NCBI GenBank assembly: GCA_029378245.1
Contig: JARKIF010000116.1
Span: 42,045-106,044 of the forward strand
Origin: Roridomyces roridus
Lineage: Eukaryota; Basidiomycota; Agaricomycetes; Agaricales; Mycenaceae
Direction of reading: 5' to 3'
DNA length: 64,000 nt
In this document: one piece after another, positions 33,993-45,300 of the stretch
Layout of the letters: every line of letters begins with the position of its first letter
How positions within the stretch are numbered: position 1 is the first letter of the stretch
Notes under the pieces: model-generated
The model's database searches: none
Told to the model about the DNA's origin: nothing
The model's input: the letters and a program-made list of their open reading frames with translations, nothing else
Position numbers and translations under genes: made by a program

Positions 33993-34800
33993 TGTCATGA
34001 AACCAGCGCTTGCCGACTGATCCGCTGATGCGCCATCACCGCCATCACCGCCATCAGTTACGGATCAAGAGATCCGTTGTTATCAACAAACGTACATTCG
34101 GTCTACGCACGACAGGTCTCTCGAGAGGGATGTCGCCCGCCCGAGTAAGGAGGACAACGCTGTCACTCGAACGATAGGACAACAGTACTTGTCCAGCGCG
34201 GGAAGGGTTGCTCGGACGGGATCCGACGCGCCGTGTTAGAACCCGACGAGGGGTTCAAACACAGTCACACACGAACGATAGGACAACAGTACTTGTCCAG
34301 CGCGGGAAGGGTTGCTAGGACAGGACCTGACGCGCCGTGTTAGAACCCGACGAGGGGTTTAAACACAGTCACACAACATTCTCGGCATGATCCAGTGATC
34401 ATGCCAAGGAGGGGTAACCTATAGGGTTACAGGGGACGCTCCACCTAACTCTATTAAGAGAGGAGCCGCGTAGGGGTAATTAAGGGTCAGGGACCGATCA
34501 TACAGGAGAACGCTCCTGAGGGAATTAGTATTTATACTTGGGTAGAATCTCATGTACGGTAGATTCTACCTCGTCTAATCTCCAGCGCTACTTTGGCTTA
34601 CGGGTTACGTTCTCTTCCCTCACGGACACAACCCGACTCGCCTATTTCGCCGAGACTCGACTCGTCTCGTTGTGCTCGACTCGTCTCCTCTCGACGTTCT
34701 CGAGCTCGTCGACCTTCTCGTCGTACCTGGCCGTGTCACCCACGCCGTTCCGCGTCTGATCCGATCACCCGGCAAGCCGGCCTAGACGCTGTCGTTGACA
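33993..34800 (+). repeat. Element D 5' LTR
   Basis: It starts TGTCATGAAACC and ends GCTGTCGTTGACA. The U3 part contains a direct tandem duplication of 104 bp (34168-34271 and 34272-34375). TATA sequence lies at 34529-34536. The probable transcript start is bracketed by a perfect 10-bp inverted repeat (GGTAGAATCT at 34541-34550, AGATTCTACC at 34561-34570). Confidence 0.95.
34529..34571 (+). promoter_or_regulatory. Element D promoter and presumed RNA 5' end
   Basis: TATTTATA at 34529-34536 is followed 32 nt later by AGATTCTACCT (34561-34571), which is exactly complementary to AGGTAGAATCT at 34803-34813. In Tf1/sushi elements the RNA 5' end folds back on such a site, so transcription should start at about 34561. 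Confidence 0.7.
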
Positions 34801-34802
34801 GA

Positions 34803-34813
34803 AGGTAGAATCT
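34803..34813 (+). other. Element D self-primer binding site
   Basis: AGGTAGAATCT begins 2 nt inside the 5' LTR and pairs perfectly over 11 nt with the presumed RNA 5' end at 34561-34571. No tRNA 3'-end complement (TGG...) is present at this place. Confidence 0.7.
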
Positions 34814-34839
34814 CCCTTTTCGACTCCTCTGGGTACGAC

Positions 34840-35538
34840 ATGGAGGATGGGAAACTTCGCATCTACGTTCACCAGTGCGAAGACGAAAGGATCAACTCTG
34901 GGTTCATCGCCATACTACCCTGGGTTGCGTTTTTTGTGGTCCTGGTACTCTGGTACTCCGAGTCGCACAGCCGTGTCGACAGGGGATATGTCAGACACCA
35001 TCAACCCAGACCACTTCGGAGGAGAGGAATGGGAGGATCCCGCGTGGAGCGGGCGGTTGCAGGAGTAGTGGATTGGATAGCAGGGATGGCAAGGCCAGTC
35101 CCCGAAGCGATGCCGAGTAACGCTCGGCGCACGAGGAATTTCCGCAACGGACGCGGAACGAACAGAGGCAGGCCGCACCACAGCCGCCCTACCGAAGTTC
35201 ACAACGATCGTGGCGAGGTGGTTGGACATCGCTGGAGCCCAGCCGTTCAACATTACCTCGACGACAGGATGGTCTGGACAGAAACCGCAGCGCGCGGTCC
35301 AAGCCCATCTCGGAGCACGCACAGCTCCATGCCCAGTCTGGTGGATATCGAAACACCCACTACTGGCACGACGTCTGCAGTTACCGAACGCCCCGTCGAG
35401 GGGGTAATCGACTACGAAGACGAATACGATTCTGCGCAGAACCCGACCGAGCCAAAGGAGGCGCATTGGTCCGAGGTTCAAACCCCGTGGACAGCAGTAG
35501 ACGCTACCGTGATCTCGACGGGCGCCAAGACTGCCTAG
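34840..35538 (+). CDS. Element D sense ORF, unknown function
   Basis: The frame is open for 232 codons from the ATG at 34840. It has one hydrophobic segment (ILPWVAFFVVLVLWY, about residues 27-41), an Arg-rich middle (RRTRNFRNGRGTNRGRP) and an acidic end. It occupies the gag position just after the primer site but shows no gag or zinc-knuckle motif. A second frame at 34847-35068 contains MSDTINPDHFGGEEW and would join the first only with a frameshift near 35065, so the true start may be there and the ORF may be damaged. Confidence 0.45.
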   Translation: MEDGKLRIYVHQCEDERINSGFIAILPWVAFFVVLVLWYSESHSRVDRGYVRHHQPRPLRRRGMGGSRVERAVAGVVDWIAGMARPVPEAMPSNARRTRNFRNGRGTNRGRPHHSRPTEVHNDRGEVVGHRWSPAVQHYLDDRMVWTETAARGPSPSRSTHSSMPSLVDIETPTTGTTSAVTERPVEGVIDYEDEYDSAQNPTEPKEAHWSEVQTPWTAVDATVISTGAKTA

Positions 35539-35769
35539 ATCTCGTCAAACGATCACACGATACCCGCCACTGGATGGCCGATACCCGCATTTAGTTTCAT
35601 CTATTTACTATAAGGGGTAGGAAGGAAAGACCCCGGAGAAAACTTATACAACACTCATAAAAGGAATTGACAAAAAACAACAAAAATAGATTCATAATTG
35701 GGGCTAGACCCCGGCACTGTACAGATACGCTACGACCAAATATACAAACGGGCGCACAACCCGACTTCG

Positions 35770-38700
35770 TCACTTCTCGCGATGGAATCTCTTCCCCTTG
35801 AACGACCTATCCTTTCCCTCCTCCCATCGCTTGGACGCTTCTGCTCGCACCGACTCCAGGAAGTCCTCGAACGACTGGGTTTCACTCACACGGCCGAAGA
35901 GAGCGAACATGTCTTGCACGGTCTCCTCCACGGCAGAGGCAACCTGCGACGATGCTGGGGCCGCCGACGACGAAGGACCAGCAACCGGGGACGAAGGACG
36001 AGGCGGTGGCATATTGTCGTCCACCTCGAAGTCGTCGATTGTAATATCGAGTTCGGGGTGGAAGCCGGAGTCACGACGACGACGAGCTGGAGGACTAGGA
36101 GAACGGGAAGGGGGACCCCGCTTGTGACCGCGGGAGGGGGGCGAACGACGATGACGACGGGCGGGGTTGCGACGAGGAGTAGCCGGAGGAGGAGTGGGTT
36201 CGGCCGCCCGACGCACACAATCGGCACGGGGTTCCGTGGGCGTTCCAAGGGGAGGGTGCGGGGCTGGACGACCCTCTGCCGTACGATGCTGAGAACGAGC
36301 AGTGTTCTGCGTAGGGAGGAAGCGGTAGCAAAATTGGGTCCAGTTGTGGACCGCCGCTATAGGGAAATCGAGACCCATGGTTAGAACCCGAACGTCAACC
36401 CTGGGAACGAAACGAAGACTTACCAACGACCGGTAAATCTTGCAATCGACGGTCCCGCACTACTCGCACGAAATCCCCATTCCCAACGTGCTCCCAATAC
36501 TCCAGAGGATTGCGAGCGAACGGAATATCACCCACAAACTGACTGCGGAGAGTCGCCACCGGGGTGCAAGTCTTGTGGTCCGAGTGGCATCGATCGCAGC
36601 AAGAACGTCCCTTGTTAGGGGGAGCAGTACTTGCCGCGCCTGCAAACTGCCAAATGACGCAGGCGCCCCCCGCCGCGACACACCGCTCGCAACCCGGGAA
36701 CACAACGCGAAGGACTGCACCAACAGGGCGCCAACGTTCGACGGGCCAGGAGCGGTGTTGGGCAGGATGCATACGTTCCAGATGATTGGATTGGGGGACG
36801 GGTAGCGGGTTTCGCAAAGCACGGCGCGCGGTAGGGCGACGAGGGGGCGCATCCACCTCCTCCACGGAGGGTTCTGACGCGACCTCGCCCATTTCGACGT
36901 CTTCATCGCCTATCGAGACGATAGGTGGAGGGGGGAAGCCGGAACGCGATGGAGTTCCCCACGAAATTTCGTCCTCCTCGTCGGAGGGGACGCCAGGGAT
37001 GAATATGCCGTCGGCTTCTAGACGACCGTCGTCCGCTACCTCGTCGTCGGTGCTTTCGACCACGACTCTGCCCTTTCCCTTGCGCCGAGACCGACGCGCC
37101 TGGAGTTCTTCCGTATCAGACTCGGGATTCGGCTACGCGTCGACGGGAGGGGATATAGGACGTGGGGTTGGAAGCCGAGGAGGAGAAGGAGGGGGAGTGG
37201 GCGACGGAGACGGGGAAGGAGGAGGAGGCGAGCCCAACGGGGCCCACACGTCGAATTGGCCCAACGGAAAAACCATGTTTTCATCTACCCCCACGTCTCG
37301 CGCAAAGGCTTGCGATTGCTCAAACGACAAGAACTCGCCCGGATCGACCTCCTCCAACGCGTCTCGAGCAGGATCCGTCGAGGCGACCCGCAGCGGCAAA
37401 ACTTCCGAAGAAGCAACAACTACGAGGAAAATCATTCAGGAACAATGGCAAAAACGCGAAAATGCGAGACGACTCACGATCCACGGCCTCCCACAACCCC
37501 AAACCCATCGGACAATATAGCGGATCGTCCGTCACCGCGATGGGATTCCCAAGCCGATTGAGAGCATTGTCGGGGAAGAACACGCAGAGGTCGACCCACT
37601 GTTCGTGGGAGAGGTACCGAAGCGGTACGGAGTCAGGTAACGCTCGCGCCAGCCAGATCGGGTTCTGCTCGAAGGGAGGTATCTCGTTGCCAGCAGCATC
37701 GTTCACGTGGGAACGGAGGTGGGTTTGATATCGAAAAAGGGTGTCGTCGATGGAGTTTGCGGGGGTGAGAGGGAATGCGTGGCGGAAGAACCGCTTCTGT
37801 CGACGACCAAAGAAAGGTCCAAGGTCGATCTATGGAGGGTGAGCAGAACCCGACAGCAAAACCCGACACGCACCAATGCCCAGAGCACTTCCAAAGCCCG
37901 TGCCGGAGTACCACCTCCCGCGTTCACCGACCCCCGCCAGTGCCACAACGCCAGTCGAAGAGCTTCGTGATACGTGGCCAGCTCGGTGCGGAGGTCGATA
38001 TCGCGCGGACCACGATGGTCGACTCGAGTCCAAATGAAAGTGCTACCATCGGGAAGATCTTCGAAAAGGACGATGCAGTCCGCATCGTCCATTCCCGCGA
38101 AAGCGGGCACCAGATACGGACGACTCGCGAGGCGAAGGAAAACGTTGTCGGCATAGTCGGCCAATGTTATATCCATGTCATCCCGACTTCGATCCGAGGC
38201 CCTCCGATCCCTCCGGGCCCTCCGATCCCTCTGGGCCCTCCGGTCCCTCCGACCTTCCGGCCTCTTCCATCCAAGATGCATTCGATCACGTCATATTGCA
38301 CAATCTTACGTTGTTATATCCATGCATGTCCAACTCTCCCGACTCTCCCTTGGACCTTCCGACTCCTCCGGTTCGGATCATTTCCGACTGATCCGGACAT
38401 TCCGACCTTGATGCATCCGATCTGTTCGTATTGCACAATCCTATAGGGTTTTCACGCAATGAAGTTCTTCTGAGCGTTTCCCTTATTGTGATTATCTTTA
38501 TCTTCTTCTCTCTTATTGTTGTAGTATAGATCTTATTGTCTTTCATACTTCTGACTCCATTAGGTCATGTCATACTTACTTAGTATATATAGGTGATACG
38601 ACTTTGATGTACCTCAGTAGTTAATTAACGTGTGTTGCCTCCACAACTCCTCTGTGCCATCTAGTCTCCGAGTAATCCTCTCTCGGAAGTCAAGTGGTTG

Positions 38701-39332
38701 GTGCGCTCTCCCTCCGAGTAGCGTTCACCTCATCCGGATCACCTTCGGTCGTCATCCCACGGTCCTCCGACCTCCGACCTCTGGTTCCGGCCCTTTGTCC
38801 TATCCTCCGGCACGGACATTACAGCCAATGGCATGGTCGACTCGGGATGGTAGTAAGGAACTTGGGGGGCGGAAACGGAAGGACCACGCCAGTGCAAGTG
38901 AGGAGGGGGAAGGAGACGAAGTGGGAGCAGAGGACCAGCGGCAGCAAGAGGCTGCAAAATATCGAACGAATCCGGGTTGCGACCCGAGGATACCCCCTCT
39001 TCGGGGGTCAAACGCACCAAACGACGATCGCGAAAGACAAGATACATGAAGGCGATATTGAAGAAGAAAGTCTCATCGGGGGCAGGGCGCCGGGGCACAA
39101 ACCGAAGCGAGTTGGTAGCGGCGCCAACATCGAAGGGGGTGAGATGCTGGGAGTGCTGGACCGGATGCCAAAGCGGGTGGTCCGGGGGAATGTTGCGACG
39201 GACGGACGGACGACGCGGACCGGGTAACTCCTGAAAGGAGTGAGGTTGAAGACCAGGCTCGCGATTGACCTGGCGAGGGAGCTGGCCGCGCTGGTAACCG
39301 ATGGTGGGGGGAAGGAAGAAGTTATTTGTCAC
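35770..39332 (-). pseudogene. Element D antisense gene with introns and CxxC clusters
   Basis: The minus-strand gene runs against the element. Coding blocks are 39332-38829, then after removal of solo LTR E from about 38165 on, an intron GTGCGT..CCATAG (about 37875-37830), an intron GTGAGT..CTCGTAG (about 37475-37420), a block ending near 36427, and a final block to the stop at 35770. Recognisable is a double C-x2-C-x6-C cluster (CERCVAAGGAC and CDRCHSDHKTC) about 30 residues apart, flanked by acidic and Pro/Arg-rich regions; similar clusters occur in many basidiomycete orphan proteins. One in-frame TAG sits at 37133-37135. The start codon is not clear (the open frame begins with GTG). Function unknown. 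Confidence 0.6.
38166..38823 (+). repeat. Solo LTR E inside element D
   Basis: The 658-bp unit TGTTATATCC...GACATTACA is flanked by GCCAA on both sides (38161-38165 and 38824-38828). Removing it with one copy joins the antisense gene in frame (MPLA | DYADNVF). It shares TTTTCACGC.ATGAAG and TGAGCGTTTCCC, in the same orientation, with the 5' LTR of element A (about 47610-47650), so it belongs to an A-like family. It has a TATA-like TAGTATATATAGG near 38581 and a triplicated TCCGATCCCTC unit near its start. No internal sequence remains. Confidence 0.88.
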
Positions 39333-39706
39333 CGAGACATGACTCCCCTTTTATGTCTGGAAGCCGACTTGCATAGGAGAATGGTGACTACCTGATTAGG
39401 GGTTAGAAGGAACGAGAACCGCTGATCCGCGAGACTCGAGGCTTCTCGTGATGGGTTCGCAAATATAGTTTGCAAATCCCCGAGTCACCAATTCAAAAGT
39501 TACGCAATGGCGGAGCTCGGCGTTCCCATGGATACGAGATCTGGGTTGCGAGCTGCCGTCATTGGACCCACCTCAGGGTTTTGGCTTTCAGGCACGGATG
39601 ACGGGCAGGAACGAATACAATTACAGGCCGCGGCTCACCCCGGAAGACGATTAATCGCAGGGCAAAACACGTCGTCGCATAATTGGTCGCTGAGGGCATC
39701 GACCTT

Positions 39707-39721
39707 GAACGGAGGGGATGA
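39707..39721 (+). other. Element D polypurine tract
   Basis: GAACGGAGGGGATGA abuts the 3' LTR at 39722 and would prime plus-strand DNA. Element B has nearly the same tract (GAACGGAGGGGATA) on its own strand. Confidence 0.75.
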
Positions 39722-40529
39722 TGTCATGAAACCAGCGCTTGCCGACTGATCCGCTGATGCGCCATCACCACCATCACCGCCATCAGTTACGGATCAAGAG
39801 ATCCGTTGTTATCAACAAACGTACATTCGGTCTACGCACGACAGGTCTCTCGAGAGGGATGTCGCCCGCCCGAGTAAGGAGGACAACGCTGTCACTCGAA
39901 CGATAGGACAACAGTACTTGTCCAGCGCGGGAAGGGTTGCTCGGACGGGATCCGACGCGCCGTGTTAGAACCCGACGAGGGGTTCAAACACAGTCACACA
40001 CGAACGATAGGACAACAGTACTTGTCCAGCGCGGGAAGGGTTGCTAGGACAGGACCTGACGCGCCGTGTTAGAACCCGACGAGGGGTTTAAACACAGTCA
40101 CACAACATTCTCGGCATGATCCAGTGATCATGCCAAGGAGGGGTAACCTATAGGGTTACAGGGGACGCTCCACCTAACTCTATTAAGAGAGGAGCCGCGT
40201 AGGGGTAATTAAGGGTCAGGGACCGATCATACAGGAGAACGCTCCTGAGGGAATTAGTATTTATACTTGGGTAGAATCTCATGTACGGTAGATTCTACCT
40301 CGTCTAATCTCCAGCGCTACTTTGGCTTACGGGTTACGTTCTCTTCCCTCACGGACACAACCCGACTCGCCTATTTCGCCGAGACTCGACTCGTCTCGTT
40401 GTGCTCGACTCGTCTCCTCTCGACGTTCTCGAGCTCGTCGACCTTCTCGTCGTACCCGGCCGTGTCACCCACGCCGTTCCGCGTCTGATCCGATCACCCG
40501 GCAAGCCGGCCTAGACGCTGTCGTTGACA
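39722..40529 (+). repeat. Element D 3' LTR
   Basis: It is almost identical to the 5' LTR (differences seen: CACCACCATC for CACCGCCATC near 39767, and CCCGGCC for CCTGGCC near 40456). It is followed by the duplication TGTTG at 40530-40534. Confidence 0.95.
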
Positions 40530-40534
40530 TGTTG

Positions 40535-42366
40535 CCCGGTCACCTCAGGCTCGCTCCACTGACGGCTTTGAGAATCTGATGTGCATACATCTCTAGTCTC
40601 TCGTTGCTTTATCTCTTTCCAACTATTAGTAAGTCATCATTACCTTTCATGTATGTGTTCCCGTTAACTTGAACTGCGGTGACCAGCTGACTGAACCGGT
40701 TTCCCAGATCACTCGCGAATTCGCTCTTCATCGATCTGACACGCTGTAGCGTACGTGTGTTACTTCTCAGCTCCGCAGTATCTAATGCAGCGTTGTAGAC
40801 TCTCTCGAATTACAATTTGCTGTGATCACGTATGTAAGTTTATGTTGTGTGTTTATTGCTAGATCTGCTGTCGTATTAATGTCTTTGCAAGGAACTCAAT
40901 CAGTCCCACCCGCCCTTCTCCGCTCCGATCTGGGACCCAGGGCAGACGCTTAGTCTTCCCGGATAAGTATTTTCTGTGCTCGGTACTCCTAAGGAGACAA
41001 CATGCGGGTTTCGGAGCGATGGGAAACAAGTCTTGTACGGGCCTCCGTACTTACTTGCTTGAACGTTTTTGACCTGGTGTGGGAAAGTCAGGAGCAGGAG
41101 CAAGATTGACGAACAACTTTCATTGGCACAGCGCATACCTAGTTGCAGGCGACAAGTGGGGACTCGAAAGTCCACGTCTCTACCTCACAGACCTATTGTT
41201 ACAGGCACTTGAGCTCATTATCTGGACAAATCATCGGGTGAATGGCCGGCTTAGTTTTTGTCAAAGAGCAGTTCCGGGTAGCCAATCCTCCTGGCGTGGA
41301 TCAAGACGACATATGAAAGGTGAGCTGAAAAATCCACTCATGAGCCATGGATCAAAGTGAGGACACCGGCGCTAGAGACTGGACGACAGTCGCGGGCGTT
41401 TAACGAGTTGCTCGCGAGCTCGCGGTCAGGGCAGAGCTTCACTGGTTACTTGTAACGTCAACCAGTTGAAAGTCTGGCTACGTGAGACTACATAAGCTCT
41501 ATGAGACTTTGGTTTCCTGGCTGTCCTCAGCTGGGCTGCAATGTGTTTTCTTTTTGCACGCCTCCGTCTTCACTTTAACGCCGAGTCTGGTCATTTAACA
41601 CAAGGAGACTTTACCCATTTGGCTGCCCTTATGCGTCTACGGTGGTCGACTATTCAGCAACCGCGACAGCTCTTTTCACGGGCCGACGGCGGCGCGTGCA
41701 AAATGGTTGACCTTGTACTGTTGGGACACATACTAGAATGCTATGGTGCGTGACCGTGAGTCTGCAGCTGTTGATGTCTCTTCTCAATCGTCGCTAGCGC
41801 TGTATTTATCATGTTGGCTAAATTGGCACCTATAGGCTATTGCGCTCAAGCACAATTCCAGTATCACGTTGACTACCGTGATTGCCTGTTTCTCATCGGG
41901 TCACTGCTACGCCGCTTTCCCTTGTACAATGTCATACACATGTAAACCGATTTTTTCCCTCTTCAAGCCATTGGAGCGAGTTGCCATTCTGTTATGTCCC
42001 GTTCCAACGCCAACTCCGGTACCTCAACTCCGGTACTCAACTCCGGTACTCAACCACCAGTGGCAGCACCCAGAATGCATTATGGGCGCATCTGGCTGGG
42101 ACCTGTATTGCAATACGGGCGCACGTTGGCCGGCCGGCCATCATGTGCCCATAATGCATTGCGGGTACATGGCTGCCTATTTAGTACTTATCCCTTGCCG
42201 CTAGGTTATTCAGCCTCATTATATCTATACTAGTATTAATTCCCTGCAATATTAATTGAATATAAACAGCTACATTGGCAACAGGATGCCGCAGCTCGGG
42301 TGCAGGCGTCCGAGGTTTGTACATGTTAGCATGACCCGCCGTCGGCACCACTACCCCCGAATGATT
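40535..42366. other. Gene-free stretch between element D and KDZ copy 2
   Basis: No gene is supported. It contains three tandem CAACTCCGGTAC units (42011-42049, spacing 13-14 bp) and the inverted repeat at 42074-42160, both close to the 3' end of the KDZ copy 2 gene. Confidence 0.5.
42074..42160. repeat. Inverted repeat 3' of KDZ copy 2
   Basis: AATGCATTATGGGCGCAT (42074-42091) pairs with its inverse ATGTGCCCATAATGCATT (42143-42160) at 17 of 18 positions. Between them lies the perfect palindrome GTATTGCAATAC (42105-42116). It may be a terminal or subterminal site of the KDZ element, or a small unrelated inverted-repeat unit. Confidence 0.65.
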
Positions 42367-45300
42367 CTACTCGTCATCCACGCCCTCCAGCAGTGCCTCC
42401 TCCTCCTCCTGATCCAGCTCGTCCCCAAGCTCTATCTCCAGCGAGACGATCCCCGTGCTGCTTTCCACCGTCCTGCCCGCCAGGAATTCCTCTGCCTTTG
42501 CCAGAATACCGGCCCAATTTGCTTCCAGCACCCGGCACCGTATCCGTTCGGTGCCAGCCTGCTCAGCAGCATATGCGCGGCGTCCCTCAGCTAACTCTGG
42601 CGTCGTGTCACTCCATTCTTCCCGCCCCAATCCGTCCCAGATCTCACCCTCCGTTTGGCTGAATGCGATGGTGCGCCGCATCTCCTCTCGCAAAAGCCGG
42701 ACTTCCTCGACAAATCGCCGTGAGCGGGAATATGCCTTGCACCACTCGAGGCGTAATGCTGTAGGGTCAATCAGCAGATGTAAATGAGCTAGAAGAAATG
42801 ACTTACCATCGTGGAATTGCGGATCATCCTCCTGCTCTGCTTCGCGGGCACCGATGGAACCAGCCGAATACCAAATCCATGACAGTGTGTGGGAACCCTC
42901 ACCCGATGCTAACGCCGCAGCCCTGTCAATTCCTCCCTCAATGATAGCCCCTCCCAGCTCCGCCCAATGCTCATTCTGAGCCTTTTCCTCCACCGTCAAT
43001 GCGCGCTCGTTGAGTGCACGGACATCATCATCTTGCAAGACATGGAATTTCTCCTCCCACACTCCGTGGCCCTGCAACGCGAGAAGTGCAGCTCGAGCGT
43101 AGCGATATCGGAGCTTTGCGGTGTGAATCTTGAGGCTGATTTGACGAAGAATGCCCTGGCCCTTCGTCATCATGCCCTGGCCGGTCCAGTTGCGCAATTT
43201 GTACCGATTCGTCATTGTCCTCGTGCGTAATCCATGCCGTACGGCGCCCAGCGCTTCGTCTAATTCTCCTAGCCGCATTCGTGCCTCTATATTCGACAGC
43301 CCAATGGCGCACGCCTGATTGCGCTTCCGCTCGCTGACGATCTCCGAAGGCATGAAAAGCCGTGTCGCTTCTGGAAGCTGCTCGCCGTTGCCATCGAGAA
43401 CTTGGCGCTGTACGTCAGAGAGTACAGATCGGAGCGCGGGCATGTAGACTCGTTGAATGCTTGTGTATCCGTTTGAGCATCGCTGTGCGGCGCTTCGTGA
43501 ATGCGAGCTTCTGCGTGGGGGTGGGATCTTTCAGCGCGTGCACATCAATCTCGAGCTTTCGTCTGCAATGAGGGTCAGTGTATTGAATGTGTCGGAAACA
43601 CCGAGAACGTACTGGAGTTCCTCCAGTTCCAAGCCCATTGTGATGAAGGTGCCCGGCGTGTGCTCTTGCTCCACTTCCACGCCATCATCCGTGCAGATCA
43701 ATTCCTCGGCCGCAATCTGAAGCTGAATCTCACGCAGTGTCGTTACTGGAAGTAAAATAGTTAGCAGCCAGCAATGTGAGTGACTGGAGGCAGGTGCACC
43801 TTCCTCAGCAACCTCGAACGGACATGGGGCATCATCACTCGGGTCGGTGTGCTGTGTCGACTCCCATGCGATGACCATCTCACGCCAGCGCCTCACATCC
43901 TCCGGACGGAGTGCCTCAAGACCCGAGTTGAATGCGGTAAATGCCGCGCGGTGTTTGGAGCCCTCTTTGATGCTCACGGCGAGACGATTTGGGAGCACAC
44001 GATCTGCCCAAATGTCAATCACATGATATATTTCCTTTTTGGGACAAGGACCTACGCATCGCTAGAAGGCGGTCGTAGTTGTGGAAGCCAAAGATGTCCT
44101 CCAGAGTTGCATGCCGTGATCCCGGGCCCATCAACCGTGTCGATCCCGCAGCCCCGTTTGAGAACGCCCAGTTCTGCTCAATCGTTTCACCGTGTGTCAT
44201 TCCCGCTCCCCACATCCAGTGAAATGAGAACGGGCCATGGCAACGAGGCTTGTGCGGAGGGAGGTGGAAGTTGGGAACCTTCCACCAAATCTTCTCGGGG
44301 GCGATCTTAGGGCGTAGGGTGTCTGGCATATGCTCCATCCGCTCCCAGAAGTGAATGGCGTACTGACAAGCGATATCGTACGAGATGATGAGACAAAAGA
44401 TCGAAAAGTTGAGGATAGCGGACACAAGTATGAAATCCATATTACACTGCCTGTTAGGCGTCAGCGTGTGCGGCAAATGTAAGTGAGTAGCCTACCGCTC
44501 CCCGACTTGTAAGTCACCCAGTCCATTAGGACGCCACATGTTATGGCGCGAGCACGTAACGCCTGCCACTCCAGTCGTGCGCAGGCCCTTGACACGCCGT
44601 GTGTTTGCCATGAACATGGCTTGGAAACCCGAGCAGTTGGAGATCTCCTGCTCGTTCGCATTCTTCTCAATATGGGCCTTATACCCATCCTCCCCTTCGC
44701 GCTTGCAGAAGTAGCCACATCCATCGTCCCATATGGGGTCCACTGCTTCGGTGGAAACACTTCGATTGGAAAGACGAAAGTTGGCGTCTTGAGCTAAGAA
44801 CAAGAAGAATATATATCTGGTGCTACGTCAGTACCATCAAGTTCTCGGAACGGATATTGACTTACTTGTAGGCCGGATCCATATTCTCGTAGCCCGGCGG
44901 TAAATTCCATCCGGGCTGCGGGCACGCGCGGCACTTTAGTGCCAACTCTCCCTGTCCCGTGGCTCGAACTCCTCCTTTGCTGTGTCCCCGCTTCCCTCGT
45001 TTCATCTTCTTGACCTCACGTCGCTGCCGAATGATCTGCATGAAGGGCTTGCGACGATTCTGACAAACAAGTCAGTCTCAGCCCGTTATCTATACATTTA
45101 ACTTACCGGAATCTTCTCCAGTCCATTGTTGTTTGTGCAGCGCTCGAGCGCTCGGAGAAAGTCGTAAGCCGACACCTTCCCCAGGCAGTTGAGGACCAGG
45201 AAGAAGCGGAGCACGGCAAACGTGGCACACGTATTAGGGCGTCGGACCGTCGCTGGCCACCAACATGCTCGCAGGAGTTGTTGGCGCCGATGTAATGGGT

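Larger units (their letters stand above)
33993..40529 (+). mobile_element. LTR retroelement D, 6.5 kb, non-autonomous
   Basis: Two 808-bp direct repeats (33993-34800 and 39722-40529), each TGTCATGAAA...GTTGACA, differ at only about two positions by eye. They are flanked by the 5-bp duplication TGTTG (33988-33992 and 40530-40534). A self-complementary primer site and a polypurine tract show that the transcribed strand is plus. The interior (34801-39721) encodes no recognisable gag, protease, reverse transcriptase or integrase. It holds a sense ORF (34840-35538) and a long antisense gene with introns (35770-39332), itself interrupted by solo LTR E. Its polypurine tract and first LTR bases resemble those of element B, so B-like proteins may mobilise it (inference). 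Confidence 0.95.

Noticed and set aside
36395..37063. Zn(2)Cys(6) transcription factor in element D
   Set aside because: The cysteines form two separate C-x2-C-x6-C clusters about 30 residues apart, not the single six-cysteine binuclear cluster, so I do not call it a transcription factor.
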